In this document: piece by piece, positions 33,518 to 41,945 of the stretch | Numbering within the stretch: position 1 is the stretch's first letter | Layout: the number at the start of each line of letters is the position of its first letter | DNA from: Anaeromassilibacillus sp. An250 | Lineage (GTDB): Bacteria; Bacillota; Clostridia; Oscillospirales; Acutalibacteraceae | NCBI RefSeq assembly: GCF_002159845.1 | Contig: NZ_NFJK01000006.1 | Span: 99,501-163,500, forward strand | Length of the DNA: 64,000 nt | Direction: 5' to 3' | Translations under genes and position numbers: made by a program | Notes under the pieces: model-generated | Databases searched by the model: none | Told to the model about the DNA's origin: nothing | The model's input: only the letters and a program-made list of their open reading frames with translations

Positions 33518-34363
33518 ATGGAATACGCAACTTTAAACAATGGAATCGACATGCCTATGGCAGGCATTGGTACTTTTCTGTTGACTCCGGATGAGACAGA
33601 AACCTCTGTGTCCAGCGCACTGCAGTGCGGGTATCGCCTTATCGATACGGCAAACGCTTACGTAAACGAAAAGGCGGTGGGGCGCGCCATCAAGAAATCT
33701 GGCCTTAAACGGGAAGAAATCTTTTTGGAGACCAAACTCTGGCCCTGTTTTTATGAACAAGCTGACGCTGTGGACAAAACCCTCATGCGTCTCGATACTG
33801 GCTATATTGACCTGCTCCTGATCCATCAGCCAGCGGGCAATTATATCGCGGGTTACAAGCTGATGGAGAAGGCATATAAGGAGGGGAAAGCCCGCTCCAT
33901 TGGCCTGTCCAATTTTAATAAAGATCAGATTCAGGAAATTCTGGATATCTGCGAGGTAAAACCCGCTGTCCTTCAGACAGAAGTTCATCCATATTACCAA
34001 GAAAGCGAGCTGAAACAGTTCCTAGCAAAAGAGGGAATGGTCATCCAGGCTTGGTATCCGTTAGGCCATGGGGATAAGGCGCTACTGGAAGAACCTCTGT
34101 TTGCTGAGCTTGGGCAAAAATATGGAAAGTCCAATGCACAGATTATCCTGCGCTGGCATATTCAGGATGGGAATGTTGTGATCCCCGGCTCCAAAAATTC
34201 TGCCCATATCAAAGACAATTTTGCCCTTTTTGACTTCTCTTTGGCAGAGGAGGAAATGGGGCGCATCGCCGCACTCGATAAAAACACCCGCTATTATACT
34301 AGTACACCGGAACTGTTGGCCCGTTATGCAAAAATGGTGCCTCCTGTCGATGAACAAAAATAG
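33518..34363 (+). CDS. Aldo/keto reductase
   Basis: This 281-residue NADPH-dependent reductase has the family tetrad at D43, Y48, K73 and H103 (DTANAYVNE, ETKLWP, LLIHQP) and the phosphate-binding IPGSKNSAHIKDN loop near the C terminus. It would reduce aldehydes or ketones to alcohols. AGGAGG precedes the ATG by seven bases. It is followed 31 bases later by a flavoprotein reductase gene, and both probably respond to the upstream LysR regulator. Confidence 0.92.
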   Translation: MEYATLNNGIDMPMAGIGTFLLTPDETETSVSSALQCGYRLIDTANAYVNEKAVGRAIKKSGLKREEIFLETKLWPCFYEQADAVDKTLMRLDTGYIDLLLIHQPAGNYIAGYKLMEKAYKEGKARSIGLSNFNKDQIQEILDICEVKPAVLQTEVHPYYQESELKQFLAKEGMVIQAWYPLGHGDKALLEEPLFAELGQKYGKSNAQIILRWHIQDGNVVIPGSKNSAHIKDNFALFDFSLAEEEMGRIAALDKNTRYYTSTPELLARYAKMVPPVDEQK

Positions 34364-34394
34364 AAAGAATATAAGAAATGAGGGAATACTTATT

Positions 34395-34952
34395 ATGCGT
34401 AAAGATTTTGGAAGCAAACCCTGGTTTTATCCGTTGCCGGTTCTTATCATTGGAACCTATAATGAAGATGGCACTGCCAACGCTATGAACGCTGCTTGGG
34501 GTGGGTTGTATGACGTTGACAAGGTGGTACTTTGCCTGAGTGCCGGCCACAAAACGACAAAAAACATTCAGAAAAAAGGTGCTTTCAGCGTCAGTTTTGC
34601 CGACGCTTCCCACCTGATTCCTTCTGACTATGTGGGGATGGTTTCTGCTAATACGGAACCCCATAAGCTGGAAAAAGCCGGATTCCATGTAAGCAAGAGC
34701 AAATTTGTGGATGCGCCTCTGATTAACGAACTTCCTGTGACATTGGAATGTAAATTTCTTAAGATGACCGAGGACGGCAATATCATTGGCCAGATTATCA
34801 ACACAAGCATCGACGAATGTGTCCTGGGGGAAGATGGGACCATTGATTTCTCCAAATTCCATCCCATCTCCTTCGAGCCAGTTCACAACGGATACCATGT
34901 GCTGGGTGAACGTGTGGGCAACGCATTCTTAGATGGAACTGCACAGAAGTAA
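34395..34952 (+). CDS. Flavin reductase-like (flavoredoxin-type) protein
   Basis: This 185-residue protein is of the flavin-reductase-like FMN-binding family: an N-terminal YPLPVLIIGTYNEDGTANAM strand-turn, the central KTTKNIQKKGAFSVSF segment and a C-terminal GERVGNAF tail. It binds FMN and passes electrons from a donor to a partner or to metals. The start at 34395 has GAGGGA upstream. It is in an operon with the aldo/keto reductase. Two stem-loops close the unit. Confidence 0.86.
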   Translation: MRKDFGSKPWFYPLPVLIIGTYNEDGTANAMNAAWGGLYDVDKVVLCLSAGHKTTKNIQKKGAFSVSFADASHLIPSDYVGMVSANTEPHKLEKAGFHVSKSKFVDAPLINELPVTLECKFLKMTEDGNIIGQIINTSIDECVLGEDGTIDFSKFHPISFEPVHNGYHVLGERVGNAFLDGTAQK

Positions 34953-35034
34953 TCGGGACTATGGCCCCGTAGAAAAATAGCATGGAATGCCGGTTTGTTA
35001 TTTCCCATACGCCGGCCTTCCCGATTTTCAATAT

Positions 35035-35094
35035 CCTCCTTTTGTTGTTTCCTGCAGTTGCTTGGCAGCAAGTTTCCTTTACAACAAAAGGAGG
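35035..35094 (+). terminator. Long stem-loop after the flavoprotein gene
   Basis: CCTCCTTTTGTTGT (35035-35048) and ACAACAAAAGGAGG (35081-35094) are perfect 14-base arms with a 32-base loop, followed by TTTTCTTCTC. Confidence 0.65.
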
Positions 35095-35130
35095 TTTTCT
35101 TCTCATCATCGGCATTAACCTTCTTTTGAG

Positions 35131-35157
35131 CCACTCGTTAAGCGAGTGGTTTTTTTA
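35131..35157 (+). terminator. Strong terminator at the edge of the accessory region
   Basis: CCACTCG and CGAGTGG around a five-base loop are followed by seven T. Conserved backbone ends near here. Confidence 0.9.
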
Positions 35158-35304
35158 TATCTAAAAATCAAGCCAAAATCTGATTATCCCTTGAAAACAC
35201 TGTATCCACGGGCATTTCAGACAGGTCAAAACCATCTCATTTACTACGATTTTACTACTGTTGAGTGAGCCTTGACACGCTGAAAGACCACGAAATGCCA
35301 AGAT

Positions 35305-35418
35305 ACGGGTACAGTACCCGTCAATCGGGGCCTCCGCCCCGTGACCATATAACTGAATACAGACCGGCCATCTGCCGGGGCAACGCCATGGGTAACACAA
35401 ACCTGTGGCGTTTTTTTA
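35305..35418 (+). promoter_or_regulatory. Leader with serial hairpins and an attenuator-like terminator
   Basis: Within 114 bases there are the perfect palindrome ACGGGTAC-A-GTACCCGT (35305-35321), the hairpin CGGGG/CCCCG (35326-35341), CCGGC/GCCGG, and a terminator AACGCCA/TGGCGTT ending in seven T (35382-35418). They precede the first gene of the conjugative element and may control its expression. Further GGCATTTC/GAAATGCC arms lie at 35211-35299. I see no gene in 35158-35601. Confidence 0.5.
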
Positions 35419-35601
35419 TGCCCTGCCGGGGGCACGCAAAACTGTATAAAAACGGGTGGGAAATCCCCTGTTTTTTCGCCTGTGGGCGGCGCAAATGAAG
35501 CCGCCCATATTCTTTCCCTCATGGGAGGCCGGGCGGCGATACAGGGGCGCAAACCCGCCGAAACGAACACTTTTCAAAACCGAAGGAAGGAGGTATCCAA
35601 C

Positions 35602-36501
35602 ATGGCGGTATTCCGCATTGAGAAAACCCGCGATTATACGGTGATGTCCAACCATCACCTGCGGGACAAGTCGCTCTCGTTGAAAGCGAAGGGCCTTCTC
35701 TCCCTCATGCTCTCCCTGCCGGAGGAGTGGGACTATACCACCAAGGGGCTGGCCCGGATCTGCAAGGATGGCGTTGACAGTATCTGCGCCGGGGTGCGGG
35801 AGCTGGAGGAACACGGCTATGTGATCCGCCAGCGGGTCCGCAACCCCAACGGCCAGCTCGGCGCCATCGAGTACACCATCCTGGAGCAGCCCAGACCGCC
35901 GGAACCAAAACCGCAAAAACCTGAACGGGAAAATCCAGTCTTGGATAATCCTGAACAGGCTTCCCCTGTCTTGGAAGAACCTGAACAGGGAAACCCCGCA
36001 CAATTAAATACTAATAGATCAAGTAAAGAAAAATCAAAAAAAGATCTATCAAGTACGGAAGGATCAAATCCTGTCCAATCAATCCCCCAAACCCCCAGGG
36101 GCTCGGACCGGAAAGGACGGGACCGGATGCGGGAACGGGAAAGCTATCGGGAATTGATTTTGGAGAACATCGAGTATGACTGCCTCATCCAGAACCACCG
36201 CCTTGACCGTGACCGCCTGGACGAGCTGGTGGAGCTCATGGTGGACACGGTGTGCTCCAACCGGGAGATGATCCGTATCGCCGGGGACGACTACCCGGCG
36301 GAGGTGGTCAAGTCCCGGTTCCTGAAGCTGAACAGTTCCCACATCGAGTATGTGCTGGACCGGATGCGGGAGAACACCACCTATGTCCGCAATATCAAGA
36401 AATACCTGCTGGCCGCTTTGTATAACGCCCCGGCCACCATCGACAGCTACTACACTTCCCTGGTGAGCCACGATATGTACGGCGGCGGAGATCGGAGGTG
36501 A
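35602..36501 (+). CDS. Replication-initiator-like protein of a conjugative element (DUF6017 type)
   Basis: This 299-residue protein has an N-terminal winged-helix typical of RepA/DnaD-like initiators of Tn1549-family elements (SNHHLRDKSLSLKAKGLL, with LPEEWDYTTKGLARI). A Pro/Glu-rich linker at about residues 95-175 follows, then a C-terminal helical domain as in DUF6017 proteins. The ATG at 35602 has AAGGAGG before it. It is the first of three tightly packed genes with pcfB and virD4, the usual order in these elements. Confidence 0.78.
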   Translation: MAVFRIEKTRDYTVMSNHHLRDKSLSLKAKGLLSLMLSLPEEWDYTTKGLARICKDGVDSICAGVRELEEHGYVIRQRVRNPNGQLGAIEYTILEQPRPPEPKPQKPERENPVLDNPEQASPVLEEPEQGNPAQLNTNRSSKEKSKKDLSSTEGSNPVQSIPQTPRGSDRKGRDRMRERESYRELILENIEYDCLIQNHRLDRDRLDELVELMVDTVCSNREMIRIAGDDYPAEVVKSRFLKLNSSHIEYVLDRMRENTTYVRNIKKYLLAALYNAPATIDSYYTSLVSHDMYGGGDRR

Positions 36502-36506
36502 TGTGA

Positions 36507-36989
36507 GTGCAGGAAGAAATCACCCAGGGCGTGGTCTCCCTCTCGGTGGAGGCGGGCAAGATGACCGCGGACCTGCTCCAAAAGGCCGTGAAGAAGGTGC
36601 TGGAGGAGATGCAGAAAAAGCCCTCCCAGCGCAGCTTACACCAGGGAAAACAGACCCTGCACCAGCTCAAACAGCATGGTGCCTCCCTGACCAACATCGA
36701 GATCACGGAGCAGAACATCAAGGCGTTTTCGGCGGTGGCGAAAAAGTATGACATCGACTATGCCCTGAAAAAAGACCCCACAACCGACCCGCCGCACTAC
36801 TATGTGTTCTTCAAGGCGAAGGACAAGGACCAGCTCCAGCCGGCCTTCAAGGAGTTCACCGCCATGACCCTGGGCCGGGAGAATCGCCCCACCATCCGGG
36901 AGAGGCTGGCCCAGGCTCAGGAACAGTCAAAGACCAAACACCGGGAACGGGAGAAGGTCAAGACCAAGGACCGGGAGGTGGCGCGATGA
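36507..36989 (+). CDS. pcfB: PcfB-family conjugation protein (DUF3801)
   Basis: This 160-residue hydrophilic protein resembles PcfB, a factor that works with the coupling protein and relaxase in Gram-positive conjugation. Helices are rich in Lys and Glu, and the C-terminal 25 residues are strongly basic ([17 protein letters not shown]). The start is the GTG at 36507, with GGAGGT about seven bases upstream. Its stop overlaps the virD4 start (ATGA). Confidence 0.82.
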   Translation: MQEEITQGVVSLSVEAGKMTADLLQKAVKKVLEEMQKKPSQRSLHQGKQTLHQLKQHGASLTNIEITEQNIKAFSAVAKKYDIDYALKKDPTTDPPHYYVFFKAKDKDQLQPAFKEFTAMTLGRENRPTIRERLAQAQEQSKTKHREREKVKTKDREVAR

Positions 36990-38560
36990 CCGACAAGCTG
37001 AAAAAGCAGATCATCCTCAACCTCCCGTATCTCATCTTCGTGTATCTCTTTGACAAGCTCTGCCAGGGGATACGGCTGGCGCCTGGGGCGGACGCCTCGG
37101 AGAAGCTGCTCCACATCGGGCAGGGCTTTTCGGCGGCCTTTGCCAGCCTGGCGCCCAGCTTCCATCTGCTGGACCTGTGCATGGGCGCCGCCGGCGCGGT
37201 GCTGATCCGGCTGGCGGTCTACTCCAAAGGCAAGAACGCGAAGAAATACCGCCGGGGGATCGAGTACGGGAGCGCCCGCTGGGGCACCCCGGCCGACATC
37301 GCTCCCTACGCAGACCCGGACTTCTTACAGAACGTCCTCCTCACTCAGACGGAACGGATCACCATGTCGAGCCGCCCCAAGGAGCCCAAGTATGCCAGGA
37401 ATAAAAACATTTTGGTCATTGGCGGTTCCGGCAGCGGAAAGACAAGGTTCTTTGTCAAGCCCAACCTGCTCCAGTGCCATTCCTCCTATGTGGTCACTGA
37501 CCCGAAAGGCACCATCCTGAACGAGGTAGGAGCCCTGCTGGAGCGCAAGGGATACCGCATCAAAAGCCTGAACCTCATCAACTTCAAGAAGTCCATGCGG
37601 TATAACCCTCTGGCGTACATCCGCAGCGAGAAGGATATTTTGAAGCTGGTGAACGCCCTGATCCTCAACACCAAAGGCGAGGGCGAAAAGTCCAGTGAAG
37701 ATTTCTGGGTGAAGGCCGAGCGGCTGTACTATTCCGCCCTCATCGGGTACATCTGGTACGAGGCGGAGCCGAAGGAGCGCAACTTTATCACCCTGCTGGA
37801 CCTCATCAACGCCAGTGAGGCGCGGGAGGACGACGAGGAGTTCCAAAGCCCGGTGGACATTCTGTTCGCCAAGCTGGAAAAGGAGCACCCGGACCACTTT
37901 GCTGTGAAGCAGTACCGCAAATTCAAGATGGCGGCGGGCAAAACTCTAAAATCCATACTGATTAGCTGCGGCGCCCGCCTTTCTCCCTTTGACATCCAGG
38001 AGCTGCGGGACCTCATGGCGGAGGACGAGCTGGAGCTGGACACCCTGGGCGACCGCAAATCGGCGCTGTTCGTCATCCTCTCGGATACGGACAGCACCTT
38101 CAATTTTGTGGCGGCGCTCATGTACTCCCAGCTTTTCAACCTGCTGTGCGACAAGGCGGACGACTTCTACGGGGGACGCCTGCCGGTCCATGTGCGGTGC
38201 TTGCTGGACGAGTTTGCGAACATCGGTCAAATCCCGAACTTCGACAAGCTGATTGCCACCATCCGAAGCCGTGAAATATCGGCTTCTATTATTTTGCAGA
38301 GCCAAAGCCAGTTAAAGACCATCTACAAGGACGCGGCGGATACCATCGTGGGTAACTGCGACAGCACCTTGTTTTTGGGAGGCAAGGAGAAATCCACCCT
38401 GAAAGAAATTTCGGAGCTGCTGGGGAAAGAAACGATCGACAGTTTCAATCAATCGGAGAACCGCGGCAGCCAGGTTTCCCACGGCCTCACCTATCAAAAA
38501 TTGGGAAAGGATATGCCATACTTGTTAATGAAGAGTTCAGCTGCCTTGAATTTGACATGA
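36986..38560 (+). CDS. virD4: VirD4/TraG type IV coupling protein, 5' part cut by an insertion
   Basis: Of the 524 codons, the first 508 belong to a VirD4-type ATPase that links the relaxosome to the transfer channel. It has two N-terminal membrane segments, Walker A GGSGSGKT, Walker [10 protein letters not shown], and the [11 protein letters not shown] motif. After TYQKLGK the frame enters the inserted element and ends 16 codons later. The missing end (ELMTQDELAVMDGG...) is at 52965-53210, 14.5 kb away. The coupling protein is therefore not functional unless the element excises. Confidence 0.9.
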   Translation: MTDKLKKQIILNLPYLIFVYLFDKLCQGIRLAPGADASEKLLHIGQGFSAAFASLAPSFHLLDLCMGAAGAVLIRLAVYSKGKNAKKYRRGIEYGSARWGTPADIAPYADPDFLQNVLLTQTERITMSSRPKEPKYARNKNILVIGGSGSGKTRFFVKPNLLQCHSSYVVTDPKGTILNEVGALLERKGYRIKSLNLINFKKSMRYNPLAYIRSEKDILKLVNALILNTKGEGEKSSEDFWVKAERLYYSALIGYIWYEAEPKERNFITLLDLINASEAREDDEEFQSPVDILFAKLEKEHPDHFAVKQYRKFKMAAGKTLKSILISCGARLSPFDIQELRDLMAEDELELDTLGDRKSALFVILSDTDSTFNFVAALMYSQLFNLLCDKADDFYGGRLPVHVRCLLDEFANIGQIPNFDKLIATIRSREISASIILQSQSQLKTIYKDAADTIVGNCDSTLFLGGKEKSTLKEISELLGKETIDSFNQSENRGSQVSHGLTYQKLGKDMPYLLMKSSAALNLT

Positions 38561-38613
38561 ACAGGGACACGATCAGCTGGATTCGGAGAAAAATCGAATA
38601 CAGGAGGTCGCTT

Positions 38614-39006
38614 ATGGAACACTTACCGAAGAAAACCAGTGAAAACAGCATCGGCTATACGCTGGTCGGTGATTATTACATCCCAGACTTACAGCTGCCG
38701 GAAGAAAGCGGCCCCATTGGGATTTGGGGCCGTATGCACAAAGCCTATCTGGAGCAATGCCATCCAGTCCAGTATAATGATCTGCTCTTGACCGGCAAAC
38801 TCTGGACATACTTGGCTGATCTGAACGAGCAGGCACAAAATCGGCTGAATTGTATCATTGCCCAGATGAAAAAAACCGAGGGGATTACGGAGGAATTGAA
38901 AGCCCGTGACCAGCTGGCGTGGGTTGGAGCTATGAACAGCATCCGAAACCGTGCGGAGGAAATTGTCCGTCACGAACTAATCTATGATGCAAAGGAGGTG
39001 CTGTGA
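38614..39006 (+). CDS. tnpV: TnpV-like transposon protein
   Basis: This 130-residue protein resembles TnpV of Tn4451-like elements: the N-terminal [13 protein letters not shown] and [13 protein letters not shown] motifs, and a C-terminal helical part with a [19 protein letters not shown] end. Function is unknown. AGGAGG precedes the ATG at 38614. It is the first gene inside the left end of the element, and a second homologue lies at 53766-54143. Confidence 0.8.
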   Translation: MEHLPKKTSENSIGYTLVGDYYIPDLQLPEESGPIGIWGRMHKAYLEQCHPVQYNDLLLTGKLWTYLADLNEQAQNRLNCIIAQMKKTEGITEELKARDQLAWVGAMNSIRNRAEEIVRHELIYDAKEVL

Positions 39007-39007
39007 G

Positions 39008-39292
39008 ATGGTGTTAGATGATTTATATTGTGGTAATATCTACCCCGCAGAACAGGTAGTTCCCCACAAAAAAGAATACCGCGAGCTACATAGACACACC
39101 GGAGAGCTGCTTACCGAGTTAGAGGAAAAACTTTCTAAAGAGCAGATGGAGCTGGTCAACCAGTTTCACACTCATGTGGTTGATGTTCACTGTATGGAGT
39201 TAGAAGCACACTTTCAGTATGGGTTCTCTTTGGGAATGATGCTTATGAAAGAAGTACATACACTGTTGGATGAGTATCCCCGAAAAAATTAG
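39008..39292 (+). CDS. DUF6809-like small protein
   Basis: This 94-residue helical protein has LDDLYCGNIYPAEQ at its start, an EYRELHRHTGELL middle and a C-terminal FQYGFSLGMMLMKEV helix, the pattern of small DUF6809-type proteins common on clostridial mobile elements. It is translated from a GGAGGT site overlapping the end of tnpV. Function is unknown. Confidence 0.65.
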   Translation: MVLDDLYCGNIYPAEQVVPHKKEYRELHRHTGELLTELEEKLSKEQMELVNQFHTHVVDVHCMELEAHFQYGFSLGMMLMKEVHTLLDEYPRKN

Positions 39293-39315
39293 ACTTTAGA
39301 AAATGGAGGCGTTTA

Positions 39316-39501
39316 ATGTATCTTGTTAGATTTGTCAGAAACGATGAGTCGATCGATGAATTGTACTATTATTTACAGGAAGAAGACGCTTTATATCACA
39401 TAAGATTATTCAATAATGATGATTCTGGGCTTTATAAAAGAGTGGAGGTTGTTGAATGTATTGGATCATATGAACGATTAGTTCACAGAATTTCACTATA
39501 A
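39316..39501 (+). CDS. Small hypothetical protein
   Basis: This is a 61-residue acidic protein with a GGAGG site seven bases before its ATG. It follows the DUF6809-like gene by 23 bases and precedes a bidirectional terminator. No motif is recognised. Base composition is AT-rich, like the defence genes that follow. Confidence 0.5.
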   Translation: MYLVRFVRNDESIDELYYYLQEEDALYHIRLFNNDDSGLYKRVEVVECIGSYERLVHRISL

Positions 39502-39502
39502 A

Positions 39503-39546
39503 AGAAAAAGGAAAAGTAACAATATAGTTGTTCCTTTTCCTTTTCT
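39503..39546. terminator. Bidirectional terminator before the restriction gene
   Basis: AAGGAAAAGTAACAA and TTGTTCCTTTTCCTT pair imperfectly around a short loop, between convergent genes. Confidence 0.75.
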
Positions 39547-39550
39547 TAAA

Positions 39551-40603
39551 TTAATTTAGGACAGTAAAATATAAAGTTTGGTCAAATCTTCTTTCGGGGC
39601 TAAGACGCTGTATGTAGCCTGGTTCAATAATTTCATTAACAACATTTTTAGGCAAAATTGGACGAACAATTCTATCCGATGTTACGTACTGGCGCCATTT
39701 TGAACCGCCAATTGCAAACTCTTTATCCGTTTGATTTCCAAAAGCCATTTGACGATAAATATCTACTACACGGATTTTTCCAGATTTACTGAGTTCCCAA
39801 ATGCATCTTGCCAAACGTGCAGTTGCACGCATTGGTCGACTCATCGTAGTTGCTTCAGCCCCAGAACCATCAATGAACAAGCGTGAAAAAGCATAGTCAC
39901 TCCATACAACAATATCAAACGCTTGATCGGCTAAGAGCGGAGACTTTCCTTGTGTTTTCCAGATGGTTTGCATAAGTAGTGGTTTTTGATGATGATAATA
40001 CTCTTTTTGAAACGCATCGATACTACGACACAGCATTGGCATTTTGTGAGTCATTTCATAATCATTATCCCACATTTGTATTGAGGAGCAGGATTCTTCG
40101 AAAATTTCCCTTATGTGGTAGGCATGCTCTTTAACAGAGTCAAACATACCTAATGCACAATAAGATGTGGTGGCAGAACGAATGACAAGTTCACATCCCC
40201 ACTTTTCTTCTGGTTGACGGCTGGTTTGATCTGTTGGTAAGACGGTAAGTTTTACTTCTAAGGGAGATAGATAATTTCCGTTAGTGTCCTTCACAACCAA
40301 ATCAATCCCATCAATAGCATCAAAGGAGTATTGCTGGTAAGGCTCGAAAACAGATTCAAAATTGAAGTGCAAATCGCCAGGGTTCTTGTTGCCACAGTTA
40401 AATACTTGCTGAATAGGTATTTCATCCGCAACAACACATAATCTTCCGTTAATATAATCTAATCGAATATAAATAGCCGGAATGTTATTGGCCAGCATAT
40501 AACAAGCTGTTGCGGTTGGGTAGCTTGAATTAAAACAGTTTTTCCCCCAGTGATCGTCAACAGTACGATTTGAATGTTTAATTCCAAATAGTCCAGATGC
40601 CAT
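39551..40603 (-). CDS. HindVP-family type II restriction endonuclease
   Basis: This 350-residue protein starts SGLFGIKHSNR...WGKNCFNSSYPTA, the conserved opening of HindVP-type nucleases, whose prototype recognises GRCGYC. A DLVVKDTNGNYLSPLEVKL stretch at about residues 104-122 gives the D-x(n)-E-x-K metal-binding core. It is divergent from a C5-methyltransferase gene, as expected for a type II pair. The ATG follows GGAGGG. It is AT-rich against a GC-rich backbone, a sign of recent transfer. Confidence 0.82.
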   Translation of the reverse strand: MASGLFGIKHSNRTVDDHWGKNCFNSSYPTATACYMLANNIPAIYIRLDYINGRLCVVADEIPIQQVFNCGNKNPGDLHFNFESVFEPYQQYSFDAIDGIDLVVKDTNGNYLSPLEVKLTVLPTDQTSRQPEEKWGCELVIRSATTSYCALGMFDSVKEHAYHIREIFEESCSSIQMWDNDYEMTHKMPMLCRSIDAFQKEYYHHQKPLLMQTIWKTQGKSPLLADQAFDIVVWSDYAFSRLFIDGSGAEATTMSRPMRATARLARCIWELSKSGKIRVVDIYRQMAFGNQTDKEFAIGGSKWRQYVTSDRIVRPILPKNVVNEIIEPGYIQRLSPERRFDQTLYFTVLN

Positions 40604-40630
40604 ATTTTCCCTCCTGACTTTTTGTAAAAA

Positions 40631-40650
40631 GACGTCAAATACTTGACGTC
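40631..40650. promoter_or_regulatory. Palindrome with two GACGTC sites in the restriction-modification promoter
   Basis: GACGTCAA-ATAC-TTGACGTC is a perfect inverted repeat between the divergent restriction and methyltransferase genes. Each arm contains GACGTC, which fits the GRCGYC target expected for a HindVP-type enzyme. It may be a methylation-sensitive control site or an operator (inference). Confidence 0.5.
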
Positions 40651-40671
40651 AAGATGTAATTTAATTATAAT
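40643..40671 (+). promoter_or_regulatory. Promoter of the methyltransferase operon
   Basis: TTGACG (40643-40648) and TATAAT (40666-40671) are 17 bases apart. The -35 box overlaps the right GACGTC site. The leader to the start codon is about 70 bases. Confidence 0.72.
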
Positions 40672-40746
40672 AAAAGAATAGTCGACATCTCGGTATTATT
40701 AATTTTTAATTATACCATAATTCGGCTGTAAACGAAAGGGGTCACC

Positions 40747-41649
40747 ATGAGAACAGTAGATTTATTTTCCGGATGTGGTGGATTGTCGCTCGGGTTTCAA
40801 AAGCAAGGATTTGATATTTTAGCTGCTTTTGAATGGTGGGATGCAGCAGTAAAATGCTATGAGGCAAATTTTTCACACCCAGTTTTCCAAATTGACTTAT
40901 CTGATGTATCAAAAGCCGTTGAAGCAATAAAACCTTTTGCCCCAGACATAATTATTGGCGGGCCGCCATGTCAGGATTTTTCTCATGCAGGAAAAAGAAT
41001 TGAAGCAGGTAGGGCAAGTTTAACAGATAGCTTCGCTGAAATAGTGTCTGTGATTAGGCCTAAATGCTTTGTTATGGAAAATGTAGATCGTGCAAGAAAT
41101 AGCAATGCCTATTCTAGTGCTCGAAATATTTTTAAAAATGCAGGTTATGGCCTTACAGAAATTGTGCTTGATGCAAGTCGGTGTGGTACTCCTCAAAAGC
41201 GGAAACGATTCATCTGTTTTGGTATGCAAAACCAGCCTGATGGATTTGCACAAACCCTTTTTGACAAGAGGATTTCACAAAAGCCGATGACGTTGCGGGA
41301 TTATTTCGGCAATACTTTGGGATTTGAATTTTATTATAGGCATCCACGAAATTATAATAGGCGAGCAGTTTTTTCAATTGATGAACCCGCACCAACAATG
41401 CGAGGAGTAAACCGACCTGTTCCTAAAGGTTATCCAGGACATCCGAATGATGCTTGTCCTGTAAATGAATCGCTTCATGTGCTTTCTACACAAGAGAGGG
41501 CGTGGATTCAGACCTTCCCCAAAGATTATATTTGGATTGGCAGCAAAACTGATGTTGAACAAATGATCGGAAATGCTGTGCCTGTTAATTTGGCAAGTTT
41601 TGTTGCTGAAACAGTAAAGTTGGCTGTGGAGGAAGACAGTCGTGATTGA
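40747..41649 (+). CDS. DNA (cytosine-5-)-methyltransferase
   Basis: This 300-residue enzyme methylates cytosine to protect DNA from the neighbouring restriction enzyme. The motifs come in order: FSGCGGLSLGF (SAM binding), GGPPCQDFS with catalytic C75, ENV, a QKRKR variant of motif VIII, and GNAVP near the end. It is short for the class but complete. The predicted target is GRCGYC, from its partner. It overlaps the next small gene by eight bases. Confidence 0.93.
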   Translation: MRTVDLFSGCGGLSLGFQKQGFDILAAFEWWDAAVKCYEANFSHPVFQIDLSDVSKAVEAIKPFAPDIIIGGPPCQDFSHAGKRIEAGRASLTDSFAEIVSVIRPKCFVMENVDRARNSNAYSSARNIFKNAGYGLTEIVLDASRCGTPQKRKRFICFGMQNQPDGFAQTLFDKRISQKPMTLRDYFGNTLGFEFYYRHPRNYNRRAVFSIDEPAPTMRGVNRPVPKGYPGHPNDACPVNESLHVLSTQERAWIQTFPKDYIWIGSKTDVEQMIGNAVPVNLASFVAETVKLAVEEDSRD

Positions 41650-41890
41650 AATAGATCAATTCAAATGTTGGTTGAAAGAAAATACCAGCTATTCAAATGC
41701 TGTTATTAGTGACACAGTATCACGAATTAAGCGTGCAGATGGAATTCTTGCTTGGCAGGATGATGATATATATTTGTTCTATTTGGAGAGAAAAGCTGAG
41801 TACAAGGCCTTATCTGTGTCGGTGCGTTCCCAAATTAAAAGGGCGGTAAAATTATATAGTGATTATCGAACACAAACCTATAATTTCTGA
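41642..41890 (+). CDS. Small protein overlapping the methyltransferase gene
   Basis: This 82-residue protein starts at a GTG (41642) inside the end of the methyltransferase gene, so the two are translationally coupled. It is helical and resembles the N-terminal SAM-like domain of tyrosine recombinases (FKCWLKENTSYSNAVISDTVSR), with no catalytic part. Such a fragment could bind DNA. It lies between the methyltransferase and a nuclease-helicase in one operon. Function is unknown. Confidence 0.6.
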   Translation: MIEIDQFKCWLKENTSYSNAVISDTVSRIKRADGILAWQDDDIYLFYLERKAEYKALSVSVRSQIKRAVKLYSDYRTQTYNF

Positions 41891-41945
41891 AAACTTGAAA
41901 CTCCTAGTTTCCTAAGGAATCATATCGTAAAGAGGAGGACAGCTT

